Shown here: piece after piece, positions 1 through 11,736 of the stretch
How positions within the stretch are numbered: the stretch's first letter is position 1
How the letters are laid out: each line of letters begins with the position of its first letter
NCBI GenBank assembly: GCA_016169945.1
Contig: JADLSH010000331.1
Location: 186,001-250,000, forward strand
Direction of reading: 5' to 3'
DNA length: 64,000 nt
DNA from: Trachythela sp. YZ-2020
Taxonomy: Eukaryota; Cnidaria; Anthozoa; Malacalcyonacea; Clavulariidae
Program-made: the position numbers and the translations under genes
The notes under the pieces: generated by a model
The model's database searches: none
What the model saw: the letters and a program-made list of their open reading frames with translations, nothing else
What the model was told of the DNA's origin: nothing

Positions 1-102
1 TTAAACGTAGATATTCAAAGAAATAGATGTGGAAGTTTCCCTAAAACTATCAAAGATGGACAACGATATAATGAGTATGTTTCATGGTTGTCTGATGACT
101 GA
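1..102 (+). CDS. Partial terminal exon, unknown protein
   Basis: The window opens inside a frame-1 reading frame that runs 33 codons to a TGA at 100-102. The residues are mixed and protein-like (for example SFPKTIKDGQRYNEYVSWL), with no low-complexity bias. The 5' part lies outside the window, so neither start nor family can be given. The DNA after the stop is very AT-rich, as expected of a 3' UTR. It could also be a chance open stretch. Confidence 0.3.
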   Translation, partial: LNVDIQRNRCGSFPKTIKDGQRYNEYVSWLSDD

Positions 103-1150
103 TGGACAAGTTCTGAATTTATTAACAAATAATAGGTTCTGTATTTGACTTTGAATTGTTTGAATTACTTAACAAATTTATTCTCCATGAACATATTATT
201 ATACAACATAGGATCTAATATAATATTGTAGAGATTGTAGATGAACATTAATTGGCAAAATATTGTTGGACTTTTTTATATGAAATCAAATGCTGATCAA
301 TGTACAATTATTCATGTTGTGATCATGTGATGTTGTCTAAGTTGCCAGACTTACTATATCAGAAAAATGACTTCTACACACTTGTAAATAAATGTTTAAG
401 TTTGTGATACTATTTAAATTATCTTCTTGATATAATAATATTTATTGCTAAAATCTAATCATCTATCTTTTGTTCCAATGCAACTTTACATGTTTTAATT
501 TTGTACAGTATGCTATAGATTTAAGAGCTTAAATTTCTTATGGCTTCTCATTTGTATACATAAACGTTGCAATGCACTTCTCAATAAATAATATAACCTG
601 TCCATTCTGTTGTCAAGAGGAACAATATTTTGTCCAAGGTGTTAATTATGATTTATTTATACTAACAACTGGTTATGCTGTATTATGCAAAAATTCAATT
701 TACTGGCTACACCTGGATATGTTTTTGTTTCCAATAACAGATGATTTTACTTATCAAGTGGAAGTGGTTGGGCAAATGGATTTACCACATTGTCTTCCCA
801 TGTCTATTGTTAACCATATAGACTTGCTACAAGTTGACTCACATTAAAAGTAGGTACGCTGTAGCGTACATGGCGTCTACTGATTCAGAAACAAAGAAAA
901 ACGCTTAATGCAATTAAAATGTATGAAATGACCATTTTATTAGAATAAAGACAGTCTATTACATATCACACAAACATACAGTTTCCAAATACTTTAATTA
1001 GCGAATACTTTAATTTCACAGCAAATCTGACGCGTCAATATGGGAAGTTGTCTGGGAAGTTGTTATAATATATAATTGAAAAATGGTCATATTGATATTT
1101 TGCAATATAATTTGTAAGCAAAAAAGTTTATCAACAGTATGTGATATCTC
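103..1150. other. AT-rich stretch, no clear gene
   Basis: Apart from the small ORF at 572-847 nothing coding is supported. A short perfect hairpin (TACGCT-GT-AGCGTA) lies near 855-868, followed at about 871 by GGCGTCTACTG, which recurs inverted near 2922. Confidence 0.4.
572..847 (+). CDS. Hypothetical 91-aa ORF
   Basis: An ATG-to-TAA frame encodes 91 residues with an N-terminal CPFCC cysteine cluster and a hydrophobic aromatic middle (residues about 25-55). No family is recognised. It lacks a strong start context and lies in an AT-rich region just downstream of the partial exon at the window edge, so it may be an exon of that gene, a decayed transposon ORF, or chance. No splice sites clearly define it. 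Confidence 0.2.
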   Translation: MHFSINNITCPFCCQEEQYFVQGVNYDLFILTTGYAVLCKNSIYWLHLDMFLFPITDDFTYQVEVVGQMDLPHCLPMSIVNHIDLLQVDSH

Positions 1151-1156
1151 TTCGAC

Positions 1157-1497
1157 GATTTCTTTGTGTTCCCCACTGGTCCAATAAACAAAATTTATTT
1201 GTGTTCCCCACTGGTCCAATAAACAAGATTTCTTTGTGTTTCCCACTGGTCCAATAAACAAGATTTATTTGTGTTTCCCACTGGTCCAATAAACAAGATT
1301 TCTTTGTGTTTCCCACTGGTCCAATAAACAAGATTTCTTTGTGTTTCCCACTGGTCCAATAAACAAGATTTATTTGTGTTTCCCACTGGTCCAATAAACA
1401 AAATTTATTTGTGTTCCCCACTGGTCCAACAAACAAGATTTATTTGTGTTTCCCACTGGTCCAATAAACAAGATTTATTTGTGTTCCCCACTGGAGC
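1157..1497. repeat. 35-bp minisatellite, about 10 copies
   Basis: The motif CCCACTGGTCCAATAAAC recurs every 35 bases, with units alternating between TTTCTTTGTG and TTTATTTGTG. The last copy is degenerate (CTGGAGCAAT). Because 35 is not a multiple of three, the minus strand reads as a three-phase repeat in all frames. The overlapping minus-strand ORFs here are therefore artefacts. Confidence 0.95.
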
Positions 1498-1760
1498 AAT
1501 TCTGCAATGTTCTTAAGCACTCTGCTAGCAGGGTAGTCCAGCATTATCATGTGAGCAAAGTAATATGTTTCGCTAATTTCCTCATGAATTATTAATGATA
1601 TTGGATATGTCAGCTTTATAAAGAAAGTGAGGCGATTTGTCAGAAAATTTGTCAGATGTTATAAATAACCATAATTTGTCAAGCTTTATAGATAGCCACC
1701 TTCTGCAACCCTTAAAGTTAAAGTCAATGGCATGTTTTGTTTTTAAAATGCACATATATA

Positions 1761-2137
1761 CAGGGCATTTTTTAAGAAATCGTTAGTGGGGGGGCCATAA
1801 TCGAAAGGGAACGTAACAGGTAGGTGGTGTATTACAGGTGTGGGAAGTTGAAGGAGGGTCTGGGGCTCGTCCCCCAGAAAATGTTTGTATTCTTGAGTCT
1901 CTGTGGCTTCCTGCATTTTCAGAGACAATTTTTGATGTATCCCATCTAAACGGAGCCAGGTTTTGTTGTGAGAATACCATAACCTTCTTCTAAACTCAGT
2001 CCCCCCCCCTTTTTTGCTTATATTTTGGACAAAAGGGACCGTCACTGGGGGGGGGAGCAAAATAGCTTACTAGGGGGGGGGCAACATGGGGCTGGGGGGG
2101 TTTGGCCCCTCCAGTACATTAGTTAAAAAATGCCCTG
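1761..2137. mobile_element. hAT-like MITE, 377 bp
   Basis: The element starts CAGGGCATTTTTTAA (1761-1775) and ends with its exact reverse complement (2123-2137). The flanking eight bases, CATATATA on the left and CATTTATA on the right, match at 7 of 8 positions, which suggests an 8-bp target duplication. CAGGG termini with 8-bp duplications are typical of hAT transposons. The interior is rich in G-runs (about 2000-2100) and has no transposase, so it is a non-autonomous copy. Confidence 0.8.
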
Positions 2138-3395
2138 CATTTATACATTAAAACCATTTCAATTTATTTCCTTTCTAGGATATATTAAATTCAGAAATTG
2201 ATGAAATAAATGTAAAATCACTTTAATTAATTTCCTTCATAGGATCGATATAAATCAGAAAATTATTGATGAAATAGTCTGACTAATTGCATAATTTAAT
2301 TGTCATCGAAGCTTCAAAAATAAACGAGATTTATAGCCTTGATCGAGGCCTTGATAAACAATAAATAGTCTCACCGATTGAACACACGCTATATGTCGGT
2401 AAAATACAATAAATTACATTGCAATCGCGTCAAATTTTACCAATTTTTATAGCAAATAATGCAAAAAATAAATGCATGCTGCAACATACAGTATCTGATA
2501 TCAACGAACATTTCGATCATACAGTATATTTGTAATTTAAACTGATAAATTCGAAACAAGATCCTGTATTTTCTACTTTACTGAAAATGTGAGACTGTGT
2601 ATACTCTACAATTCACAACAGCTTATCTCAATACTGAAGAAACCATTCTTTGGAGCTCGAAATTTGCAGATTTTTTGCGAATCTTTTCACTAAATTCTAA
2701 TGCCAACAAATCTCGAGAAGTGCGTGCCACGCTGAGTGATAAAATGAATCTCCGATGCACTTGTTGTCATATGATCAAACCATTTATAGGCATTGGCGTA
2801 AACAGTTCGGAAACCTCCGCAGATGCGGGCTTAACCTATGCGAAGACCCTGTTCGCAGGAAAAGTGAAAATCGGGTCTGATCCGGATCTGTCCACGTTGC
2901 TGACATAGGCGACTACTGTTCCAGTAGACGCCAAAAACTGTCCTAAAGTATAATGACTGGGTTAATAAAATGGTTTAATTAAATGGGAAATGAAATGAAA
3001 ATGGTAATATCTGAAGATGAATCTTTGTAAAATGTGTTGGATTAATTGCCATGAAATACTCTTAGTCTAGCTACCAGCTGCCTTGTTTGACTCAAGTGAG
3101 ACATTGGCTGGAAGAGCTGAAAAGTGAAATTGTTTCAAAATTAAGAACATTTTTATGAAGTCCGTCCAGCCTGTCTAATGTACTGGTTTCATATAAACAG
3201 CCCCATCCCCACAGTGCTACTCATTTCACGATCATAATCTCAGCTCAATTGGAAAGTACTTGGGTCCATTACTTTGACAGATGCCATTTCTTCCAGAATT
3301 ATTACCAAAAGGCATACCCAAACATATTGAGTTTATTCATGGCTGCAACACTATAATCCAACCCAAAGTTATTTGCATTCGATTGATACATAATG
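2138..3395. other. No supported gene; one 103-aa ORF
   Basis: An open frame at 2597-2908 (103 aa) has no recognisable domain. Its 3' part is more GC-rich than its surroundings and runs into an imperfect hairpin (GGCGACTACTG ... CAGTAGACGCC, about 2908-2932). It could be an exon or a repeat end. The rest is AT-rich without visible signals. Confidence 0.3.
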
Positions 3396-3401
3396 AAATA
3401 T

Positions 3402-3705
3402 GGGGCTTCGGTGGCGAAGTGGTTAGCGCACTTGCCTTTCACCTCTAAGGCCGCGGGTTCAAGTCTCAGTGAGAACTTTCTCAATGCGACTCGAACCCAG
3501 TCCTCAAGTGAAAAGAGTAAAAGTCAACGCTCTGCCGAAAGTCGTGGGTATTTCTCCGGGTACTCCGGTTTCCTCCCACAGGGAAAGTTGACAGGGTGGG
3601 TTAGGTAAAAGGGCCCACAGTAATTGGCATATGCTGTTGTGGTGACCCTGCCCTAGTTGGCGAAGCTAAATAAAATAAAATAAAATAAAAAAAATAAAAT
3701 AAATA
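3402..3705 (+). mobile_element. tRNA-derived SINE
   Basis: Pol III promoter boxes are visible: a box A (TGGCGAAGTGG at 3412) and a box B (GGTTCAAGTCT at 3456), spaced as in a tRNA. A tRNA-unrelated body follows with the segment CCGGTTTCCTCCCACAGGG, and the 3' tail is (TAAAA)n at about 3667-3705. A second, 3'-truncated member with the same body lies at 60003-60190. There is no protein. Confidence 0.85.
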
Positions 3706-3871
3706 CAGTAATCCATAATTATATGCAATATTCGGCCAACTGTGTGAAGGTGTGAATTAACAAATGTCAAAATTGTAGTATTAGCAGTAGCTCTTTATTA
3801 AAACTGCAAACTTCTTTAGCAACAATCTTAATGATTCCAGTTTGATTTTTTTGATTTGGCTTTAATATAAT

Positions 3872-4317
3872 CAGGGGGGCAGCAGCTGCAGCTTTTCTCG
3901 GAATAAAAAAAATAAAATCTGGGCCCATGTATTAATGAATAATCATAGCTATGCTTAGAAGCCAGGTGAATTTTCAGCAAGTTGGATGCAGGAAGCTTGT
4001 TAAACTTAGGGAGGCCGAACCCCACAAGGCGCCACCGTGACCCGAGTGGGAAAATGTTTAAAATTTGGTGTCTCTAGATTGTCGGAAATGGCATTTTCAT
4101 TCTCTACCTCTTTAGTTAGGCCCTTTCAATAATTCTTTCATTATGATTTGTGAGTCTATGCTATTTGTTGCAATTCTTTTTATAAAATATTGGGGCCCCC
4201 TGCTTCCTACACCCTGTTAATCAAAAGAAAATATGATAAATCTGTCTATGCAGTAATTCTGGGCCCCTAAAAGTTCTCCGGGCCTCGGTGCGCGTCCGAT
4301 CGTTCAGTCCGCCCCTG
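3872..4317. mobile_element. Probable hAT-like relic
   Basis: The left end starts CAGGGGGGCAGC and the right end finishes CAGTCCGCCCCTG, the reverse complement of a typical hAT terminus CAGGGGCGGACTG. The terminal match is imperfect beyond CAGGGG and the flanking duplication is weak, so the borders are tentative. There is no transposase ORF. Confidence 0.45.
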
Positions 4318-5100
4318 GCTCTAATGATTAACTACTGTTTACTGCTTAATCTATTGAAGGCCACAGTGATCCAATGCAAATGGGTCCTCACTCAAAACAT
4401 ATTAATACTGATAGTAAGATAGTTTGCTCTATATTATCTGTCCACAGTACAGAACTTTACCAAAACCTCTCAGAGTCCCTGGTCTTTGTTACATTGTTTC
4501 TTAAAGTAACTGGCGGTCAAACTTCCAGAGATAGCATCACTTAGTGACATTCAAAATTGTATCAACCACAGTTCAAACACAGGAATATGATTTTACATCC
4601 TTCTCCTCCTTTACACAATATTTTAAACCATATTCGTGGCCCTCTATCGCGCTGCTTTTAAAAAGATAATATAGCATACTGTACAGATTAAATATCTCTT
4701 AACTCTGTTCGTTGATTAGAATCAGAGACCTCAACAATTTGTCAATCTAATTGTAAAAATTCCAAAACTTGATTGTGTTCGATTCCGCAAGAAGGTATAA
4801 ACACGCTATGACGCCTATAAGCGCTCCCTCTTTCTTCGTAATACTGAGAATTATTTTGTCCGTAGCTAATCTTTAGAATATGAAGTTAAAAGCAGATGTT
4901 GATCGCGTAAATTGTATATCATTCCTCGCATTCGTATATTTTAATATTTCTCCACTCTCATCATGGTGACAAAAGCTCCCTAGGGTACACGGGGTGAAAT
5001 GACAGGTCCACAAGGGTAAGTGATCCGTCCTCAACTTGCGATTTTTGGCAGGAAACTCTACGCGATTTTATTTCAGACCAGCTCCAATTATCCCTCACTA
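4318..5100. other. No gene seen
   Basis: Single-copy-looking AT-rich DNA before the duplicated transporter block. No splice-bounded open frame or repeat was recognised. Confidence 0.4.
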
Positions 5101-5564
5101 GCCACTGTTACTCCCTGATCATGCCTAGGAAATCATTGCGTAATTCTACCGTTTTCCTCCACGTTGCCTGCGGAGGAGGCTAGGTGCTAAAGAATTTTCG
5201 CCACATTTTAACAAAGAAATGGAAGATAAAAGGTGCAGCGAAGAAAACTGTCCAAGCAGCTGTCCTTAGCTCCTGCATGCACAGTGTACAAGTACATTTT
5301 ATTGCGCGTTGGAATCGTTGTCTTATAGCTATACGCCCGAACGATTTCGACTTCAAAACATTAGGACTCAACAACAAAGAGTTGTATATCAATATTGTCT
5401 TATTTTGATCTTATCTTCCTTCTATCTGTCATGACTTCCAAAATGTCTTGTATATGACTTCCAAAATGACTCGTTTTGTACGCTCACTGGCGTTGGAATT
5501 TTGAAGATTGATGTTATCTACGCTGTAAAAATTGAAGGAGAAAATTTGAGCAAGTCTATATCAA

Positions 5565-6029
5565 ATGCATAGATCCGCTACGGGTCATGCGTTTCCTTTG
5601 TATTTTGCCTATGAGAATTTAATGAATTTGATAAATAAATATATCCACCTCCTACATAGAGGTATATCGAACTCTAGCTTCACTATATATTGGAACATAC
5701 TTATAGCAATATTTAGCATCAAGTCCATCGCTTTTAAGTGGTATTTCTTTACAGCTGCTAGTTTCATGGTTTATGTAGAATTTTCTCATATAATTATGAA
5801 ACAGCTTGGATTAAGTCCGCAGCAAATTGGCATGTGAAACCTCTTTGGTGTTCAGCATATATTTATACCGATACTGTTGTATTGGGGTGACAGATTTCGG
5901 GCGAGAAAGTTGATTATTTGGATTGTTCCATTCATCTCTGTTATAAGTTGTCTACTTCCACTGCTACCTATTGTTGTATCACTACCTACATGCTTTGAAA
6001 CGAAGTCAAGATCAAACACTTCATCAGTA
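5565..6029 (+). pseudogene. Duplicate first exon A of MFSD6-like gene, disabled
   Basis: This is nearly identical to the intact exon at 7481-7943. Two lesions are visible: a TGA at 5834-5836 where the intact copy has TCA (serine), and loss of one A just before the GTAAG donor, which shifts the splice phase away from the downstream exon. It encodes the same N-terminal membrane segments but could not yield a full transporter. It is most simply a decayed exon duplicate. Use as an untranslated alternative first exon cannot be excluded. Confidence 0.7.
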
Positions 6030-7480
6030 AGATTATATTTGTCTAAACAAAATATAGCAATTGAAACGATTCGGTTTGCAAGAAAAATTCAAAATGTAAA
6101 ACATACAATGCAGAACAAAACCTACTTCGAATAAAGATCATCTTGTGCGCTCAAGAATTGAGTTTGTACGACATATACGATAATGATTTAAAAATAATTA
6201 TTGAAAAACCAAGGTAAGAGAAGCGTATAATTAAAATGCTTTGATAATGATTTTGAAATAATATCTAAATACAGAATTGCAGTATATCGTGTCTACTTGT
6301 TGATAACTCGAATCTTGAGCACACAAAATGCGTTAATCCGGAGTATGTTTTTGTTTTAATATACCCTAACTTTGTTGGCAGGAACTATCGATTATCGTAC
6401 ATAAAAAACTTGACCAAATTATCAAGCACGTTTCAAACTTATTTCGGGATCACATCGAACGAGAAGCGAGATGCGATTTCTTCCGACTTCTTTCAAGTTT
6501 CTCGTACTCGCCTATGTCATTTCTCATACTGTCGAAGTACTAGTTTAGTATTAACACTTTCTTGCCGGACAAGTTAATTGTGGATTTGTAGTCATGAACG
6601 TTTTCGCCTTCGAAAACCCACGCAGGTTCCGATTTACGGTTACGGCTAGCGTCATTTTGTTTAATAATTCACACTGATGCATGTCTGAATTTTATTATCA
6701 CACTACTTCTGTTTTCTCCCAAAGACTATGATCTACTGCGCAACAAGGCTAGGTGGAGGCACGGTAAATACGAGTAAACATACCGACATCAATGGAAACT
6801 GCTGACATAACGCTACCCGCGCGTTCGTAAGACGGAACGGGGGCATTTGAAACTCTCAAGCCTGGCAGTTTTGTTGTAGCCGGTGCATGCGTGCCAACAA
6901 GCCACTGTTACTCCCTCATGCCTATGAAATTATTGCGTAATTTTGCCGTTTTCCACCAAGTTGCCTGCGGAGGAGGCTAGGTGCTAAAGAATTTTCGCCA
7001 TATTTTGACAATAAATGAAAGATAAAAAGTGCAGAGAAGAAAACCAAGGAGCTGTCCTTAGCTTCTGCATGCCCAGTGTACAACTACATTTTATTGCGCG
7101 TTGGAATCGTTGTCTATAGCTATACGCCCGAACGATTTCGACGTCAAAACATTAATAGGACTCAACAACAAAGAGTTGTGTAACAATATTGTCTGATCTT
7201 GATCTTATCTTCCTTCTATCTGTCATGATGCATTCCAGTTGATCAAGTGCTTTATAATGGTTATATGTAATATATGCAAACCGCGCCTGAGGTCATTATT
7301 TGCCGATTTAAAACATCGAGGCCCAGAAGAGTTTTCGATCTGATAAAGGCCGAACTGCAAGGTTTGTATATGACTTCTAAAATGACTAGCTTTGTACGCT
7401 CACTGGCGTTGGAATTTTGAAGATTGATGTTATCTACGCTGTAAAAATTGAAGGAGAAAATTTGAGCAAGTCTATATCAA

Positions 7481-7943
7481 ATGTATAGATCGGCTACGGG
7501 TCATGAGTTTCCTTTGTATTTTGCCTATGAGAATTTAATGAATTTGATAAATAAATATATTCACCTCTTACATAGAGGTATATCGAACTCTAGCTTCACT
7601 ATATATTGGAACATACTTATGGCTATATTTAGCATCAAGTCCATCGCTTTTAAGTGGTATTTCTTTACAGCTGCTAGTTTCATGGTTTATGTAGAATTTT
7701 CTCATATAATTATGAAACAGCTTGGATTAAGTCCGCAGCAAATTGGCATGTCAAACCTCTTTGGTGTTCAGCATATATTTATACCGATACTGTTGTATTG
7801 GGGTGACAGATTTCGAGCGAGAAAGTTGATTATTTGGATTGTTCCATTCATCTCTGTTATAAGTTGTCTACTTCCACTGCTACCTATTGTGGTATCATTA
7901 CCTACATGCTTTGAAACGAAGTCAAGATCAAACACTTCATCAA
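7481..7943 (+). CDS. MFSD6-like transporter, coding exon 1 (intact copy B)
   Basis: First coding exon of a major facilitator superfamily protein of the MFSD6 / MFS_1_like type, a multi-pass membrane carrier whose substrate cannot be read from the sequence. It holds membrane segments 1-3. The family-like features are KWYFFTAASF, KQLGLSPQQIGM and the loop GDRFRARK before segment 3. The exon ends TCATCAA|GTAAG in phase 1. Joined to 20714-21496 and 22711-22967 it gives exactly 1503 bases: 500 residues and a stop. The first ATG is at 7481, but the ATG at 7619 (454 aa) begins closer to the usual family N terminus and is a good alternative. The introns contain the damaged exon copies and many mobile elements. 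Confidence 0.72.
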
Positions 7944-8857
7944 GTAAGATTATATTTGTATAAACGAAAATATAGAAATTGAAACGATTCATTTCTCATA
8001 CTGTCGTAGTACTAGTTTAGTATTAACACTTTCTTGCCAGACAAGTTAATTGTGGATTTGTAGTCATAAATGTTTTCGTCTCCGAAAACCTAGAACAGAT
8101 AACTCACGCAGGTTCCGATTTACGGTTACGCCTTGCGTCATTTTGTTTAACAATTCTCACTGATGCATGTCTGCATTTTATTATCACACTACTTCTGTTT
8201 TCTCCCAAAGACTATGATCTACTGCGCAACAAGGCTAGGCGGAAGCACGGTAAATACGAGTAAACATACCGACGTCAATGGAAATTGCTGACATAACGCT
8301 AACCACGCGTCCGTAAGACAGGGATGCGGGCATTTGAAACTCTCAAGCCCGGTAGCTTGGTTGTAGTTGCGCATGGATGCTAAAGAATTTTCGCCATATT
8401 TTGAGAAGGAAAGGAAAGATAAAAAGTGCCAAAGGAGCTGTCCTTGGCTCTTGCATCCCAAGTGTACAAGTAAATTTTATTGCGCGTTGGAATCGTTGTC
8501 TATAGCTATACGCCCGAACGATTTCGACTTCAAAACATTAGGACTCAACAACAAAGAGTTGTATATCAATATTGTCTTATCTTGATCTTATCTTCATTCT
8601 ATCAGTCATGATTTCCGGTTGATCAAGTGCTTTAATTGTTATATGTAATATATGCAAATCGCGCGAGAGGTCTTTATCTGATTTAAAACATCGAGGCCCA
8701 GCCGAGTGTTTTAGATCTGATAAAGGCCGAACTGCAAGGTTTGTATATGACTTCCAAAATTACTCGTTTTGTACGCTCACTGGCGTTGGAATTTTGAAGA
8801 TTGTTGTTATCTACGCTGTAAAAATTGAAGGAGAAAATTTGAGCAAGTCTATATAAA

Positions 8858-9205
8858 ATGTATAGATCCGCTACGGGTCATGAGTTTCCTTTGTATTTTG
8901 CTTATGAGTAATTATTGAATTTTAAAAATAAATAAATCCACCTCATACATAGAGGTATATCGAACTCTAGCTTCACTATATAGAGTCATGTGCAAGTGAA
9001 GCCGCATGGTTTCGAGCATAGTTATGGCAACATTTAGCATCAAGTCCGTCGGTTTTAAGTGGTATTTCTTTACAGCTGCTAGTTTCATGGTTTATCTAGA
9101 ATTTTCTCATATAATTATGAAACAGCTTGGATTAAGTCCGCAGCAAATTGGCATGTCAAACCTCTTTGGTGTTCAGCATGTATTTATACCGATACTGTTG
9201 TATTG
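8858..9205 (+). pseudogene. Duplicate first exon C, split by an 8.2-kb element
   Basis: A third copy of the transporter exon. Near 8908 a base change creates an early stop in the frame of the first ATG, but the core starting at the ATG near 9024 reads through the membrane segments until 9205. There the sequence breaks off into the terminal repeat of a large element. The exon tail (GCTTTGAAACGAAG onward, with the TCATCAA|GTAAG donor) resumes at 17400. Compared with copy B, 108 bases (7801-7908 equivalents) are missing at the insertion point. Confidence 0.75.
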
Positions 9206-9620
9206 TATGAAGGGTGATTACGACCAAAATACAATATGCCATTTTGCCATACAATTTGATGCAATTATACAATTCTGTCATGATGGGATGCAAATTGATA
9301 TCCTATTCGGCTGTTTCGTATTCGGCAAAATCGTATTCGGCTGTTTCGTATTCGGCTGTTTTGTATTCGGGTAATTCGGAAAATCGTATTTGGCTGTTTC
9401 GTATTCGGCTGTTTTGTATTCAGCTGTTTTGTATTCGGCTGTTTTGTATTCTGCTGTTTCGCCTTCGGTGTTTCGCCTTCGGCTGTTTGGCGTTCCACAG
9501 TTTCGCCTTCGGCTGTTTCGCCTTCGGCTGCCCGGTATTAATAATTTCACGGACCGGTACATGAGGTTATTCCTTATGTTTCGCACACCAATATAGCAAA
9601 ATGTCATGTAATCATATATT
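9206..9620 (+). repeat. Left terminal inverted repeat
   Basis: About 415 bases, matched inverted at 17113-17399. It contains about 15 copies of a 15-bp motif (ATTCGGCTGTTTCGT and variants, including CCTTCGG forms) between about 9303 and 9535. The right arm has fewer copies, which accounts for the length difference. Open frames here on both strands come from the repeat. Confidence 0.85.
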
Positions 9621-9649
9621 AAAATAAAGACACACGATACACCCCAAAC

Positions 9650-9995
9650 ATATTATACTATACACACTATACACACTATACACACTATACACACTATACA
9701 CACTATACACACTGTACACACTATACACACTATACACACTATACACACTATACACACTATACACACTATACACACTATACACACTATACACACTATACAC
9801 ACTATACACACTATACACACTATACACACTATACACACTATACACACTATACACACTATACACACTATACACACTATACACACTATACACACTATACACA
9901 CTATACACACTATACACACACACACACTATACACATCATTCACACTGTACACACTATACACACCATGTACACCATGTACACACCATACACACTAT
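9650..9995. repeat. 9-bp array (CACACTATA)n
   Basis: About 35 near-perfect copies of a 9-bp unit, decaying at the right edge into CACCATGTA variants. It is the reverse complement of the unit in the array at 10254-11672, so the two arrays face each other across a 260-bp spacer. The long VYS/IVC open frames are artefacts. Confidence 0.95.
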
Positions 9996-10253
9996 ACATA
10001 CCATATACATTATACACGAATATTCGGAAATGTAATTTCCTGAATTTTCAGGGACGCAAAGTGGAAAAAAGTGGAAAGAGAACGCACAAAGCGGCAGGGC
10101 AAAAGTCAAGAGGAAAATATATTTTTGGGTTTTAAAGTTGTTTTAGCTGATTTCTCTTATTGACAATTTCTATATCACGTATTTTTTAGACAGAATGTTT
10201 CGAACCGACTCGGACCAAATTAACTAGTGTAATTTTACAATTTAGGTAACGCC
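9996..10253. other. Spacer between inverted 9-bp arrays
   Basis: Non-repetitive DNA between two arrays of opposite orientation. No ORF or splice-bounded frame is seen. It includes a purine-rich stretch near 10060-10120. Confidence 0.4.
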
Positions 10254-11672
10254 CCTGTGTATAGTGCAATAGTGTGTATAGTATGTATAGTAGATATAGT
10301 GTGTACAGTGTGTATAGTATGTATAGTGTGTATAGTGTGTATAGTGTGTATAGCATGTATAGTGTGTATAGTGTGTATAGTGTGTATAGTGTGTATAGTG
10401 TGTATAGTGTGTATAGTGTGTATAGTGTGTATAGTGTGTATAGTGTGTATAGTGTGTATAGTGTGTATAGTGTGTATAGTGTGTATAGTGTGTATAGTGT
10501 GTATAGTATAGTGTGTATAGTGTGTATAGTGTGTATAGTGTGTATACTGTATAGTGTGTATAGTGTGTATAGTGCGTATAGTGTGTAAAGTGTGAATAGT
10601 GTGTATAGTGTGTATAGTGTGTAGAGTGTGTAGAGTGTGTATAGTATTGTGTAGAGTGTGTAGAGTGTGTATAGTGTGTATAGTGTGTATAGTGTGTATA
10701 GTGTGTATAGTGTGTATAGTAGATATACTGTGTACAGTGTGTACAGTGTGTACAGTGTGTACAGTGTGTACAGTGTGTATAGTGTGTATAGTGTGTATAG
10801 TAGATATAGTGTGTACAGTGTGTATAGTAGATATACTGTGTACAGTGTGTACAGTGTGTATAGTTTGTATAGTGCGTATAGTGTGTATAGTGTGTATAGT
10901 GTGTATAGTGTGTATAGTGTGTATAGTGTGTATAGTGTGTATAGTGTGTATAGTGCGTATAGTGTGTATAGTGTGTATAGTGTGTATAGTAGATATACTG
11001 TGTACAGTGTGTACAGTGTGTACAGTGTGTATAGTGTGTATAGTGTGTATAGTAGATATAGTGTGTACAGTGTGTATAGTAGATATACTGTGTGCAGTGT
11101 GTACAGTGTTTATAGTGTGTATAGTGCGTATAGTGTGTATAGTGTGTATAGTAGATATAGTGTGTATAGTGTGTATAGTGTGTATAGTAGATATACTGTG
11201 TACAGTGTGTACAGTGTGTATAGTGTGTATAGTGTGTATAGTGTGTATAGTGTGTATAGTGCGTATAGTGCGTATAGTGCGTATAGTGCGTATAGTGCGT
11301 ATAGTGCGTATAGTGCGTATAGTGGGTATAGTGCGTATAGTGCGTATAGTGCGTATAGTGCGTATAGTGCGTATAGTGTGTATAGTGCGTATAGTGTGTA
11401 TAGTGTGTATAGTAGATATAGTGTGTATAGTGTGTATAGTAGATATACTGTGTACAGTGTGTACAGTGTGTATAGTGTGTATAGTGTGTATAGTGCGCAT
11501 AGTGCGTATAGTGCGTATAGTGCGTATAGTGGGTATAGTGCGTATAGTGCGTATAGTGCGTATAGTGTGTATAGTGTGTATAGTGTGTATAGTGTGTATA
11601 GTGTGTATAGTGTGTATAGTGTGTATAGTGTGTATAGTGTGTATAGTGTGTATAGTGCGTATAGTGCGTATA
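10254..11672. repeat. 9-bp array (TATAGTGTG)n with variant blocks
   Basis: About 1.4 kb of TATAGTGTG, with blocks of TATAGTGCG and an interspersed variant TATAGTAGATATACTGTG followed by TACAGTGTG units. The variant block recurs several times (about 10715, 10820, 10990, 11075, 11190, 11440), which gives a loose higher-order structure. The array continues as the same unit at 15504-15828 on the far side of the LINE. Confidence 0.95.
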
Positions 11673-11736
11673 ATAAATGTTAGGACACCGCCGTGCATGT
11701 GGGAGCCGGTAGACAATACCGAAGGGCAGCCAAGTA

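Larger units (their letters stand above)
5101..8857 (+). repeat. Tandemly duplicated 5' block of transporter gene
   Basis: Sequence upstream of each first-exon copy recurs. The segment GCTAAAGAATTTTCGCC occurs at about 5188, 6982, 8378 and 18271, and GTACGCTCACTGGCGTTGG at about 5478, 7394 and 8770. The block also carries CTACTGCGCAACAAGGCTAGG at about 6734, 8219 and 18140. The copies are diverged by substitutions and small indels, so the duplications are not recent. A fourth, truncated upstream piece ends at about 18415. These noncoding blocks explain the small ORFs at 5184-5408 and 8367-8585, which are not conserved in frame between copies. Confidence 0.8.

Noticed and set aside
1016..1436. 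Minus-strand ORFs with FIGPVGNTNK and LLDQWETQ repeats
   Set aside because: A 35-bp minisatellite read in rotating frames; the period is not a multiple of three and no flanking gene structure is seen.
1157..1497. CRISPR-like regular repeat
   Set aside because: Units are contiguous with no unique spacers, and the genome is eukaryotic.
860..2932. A 2-kb element bounded by inverted GGCGTCTACTG motifs
   Set aside because: Only about 12 bases match, and the second motif is already part of a local hairpin; flanks give no target duplication. Chance is likely.
5184..5408. ORFs on both strands in the duplicated transporter block
   Set aside because: The corresponding positions in the copies at about 6982, 8367 and 18271 are shifted by indels, so the frame is not conserved.
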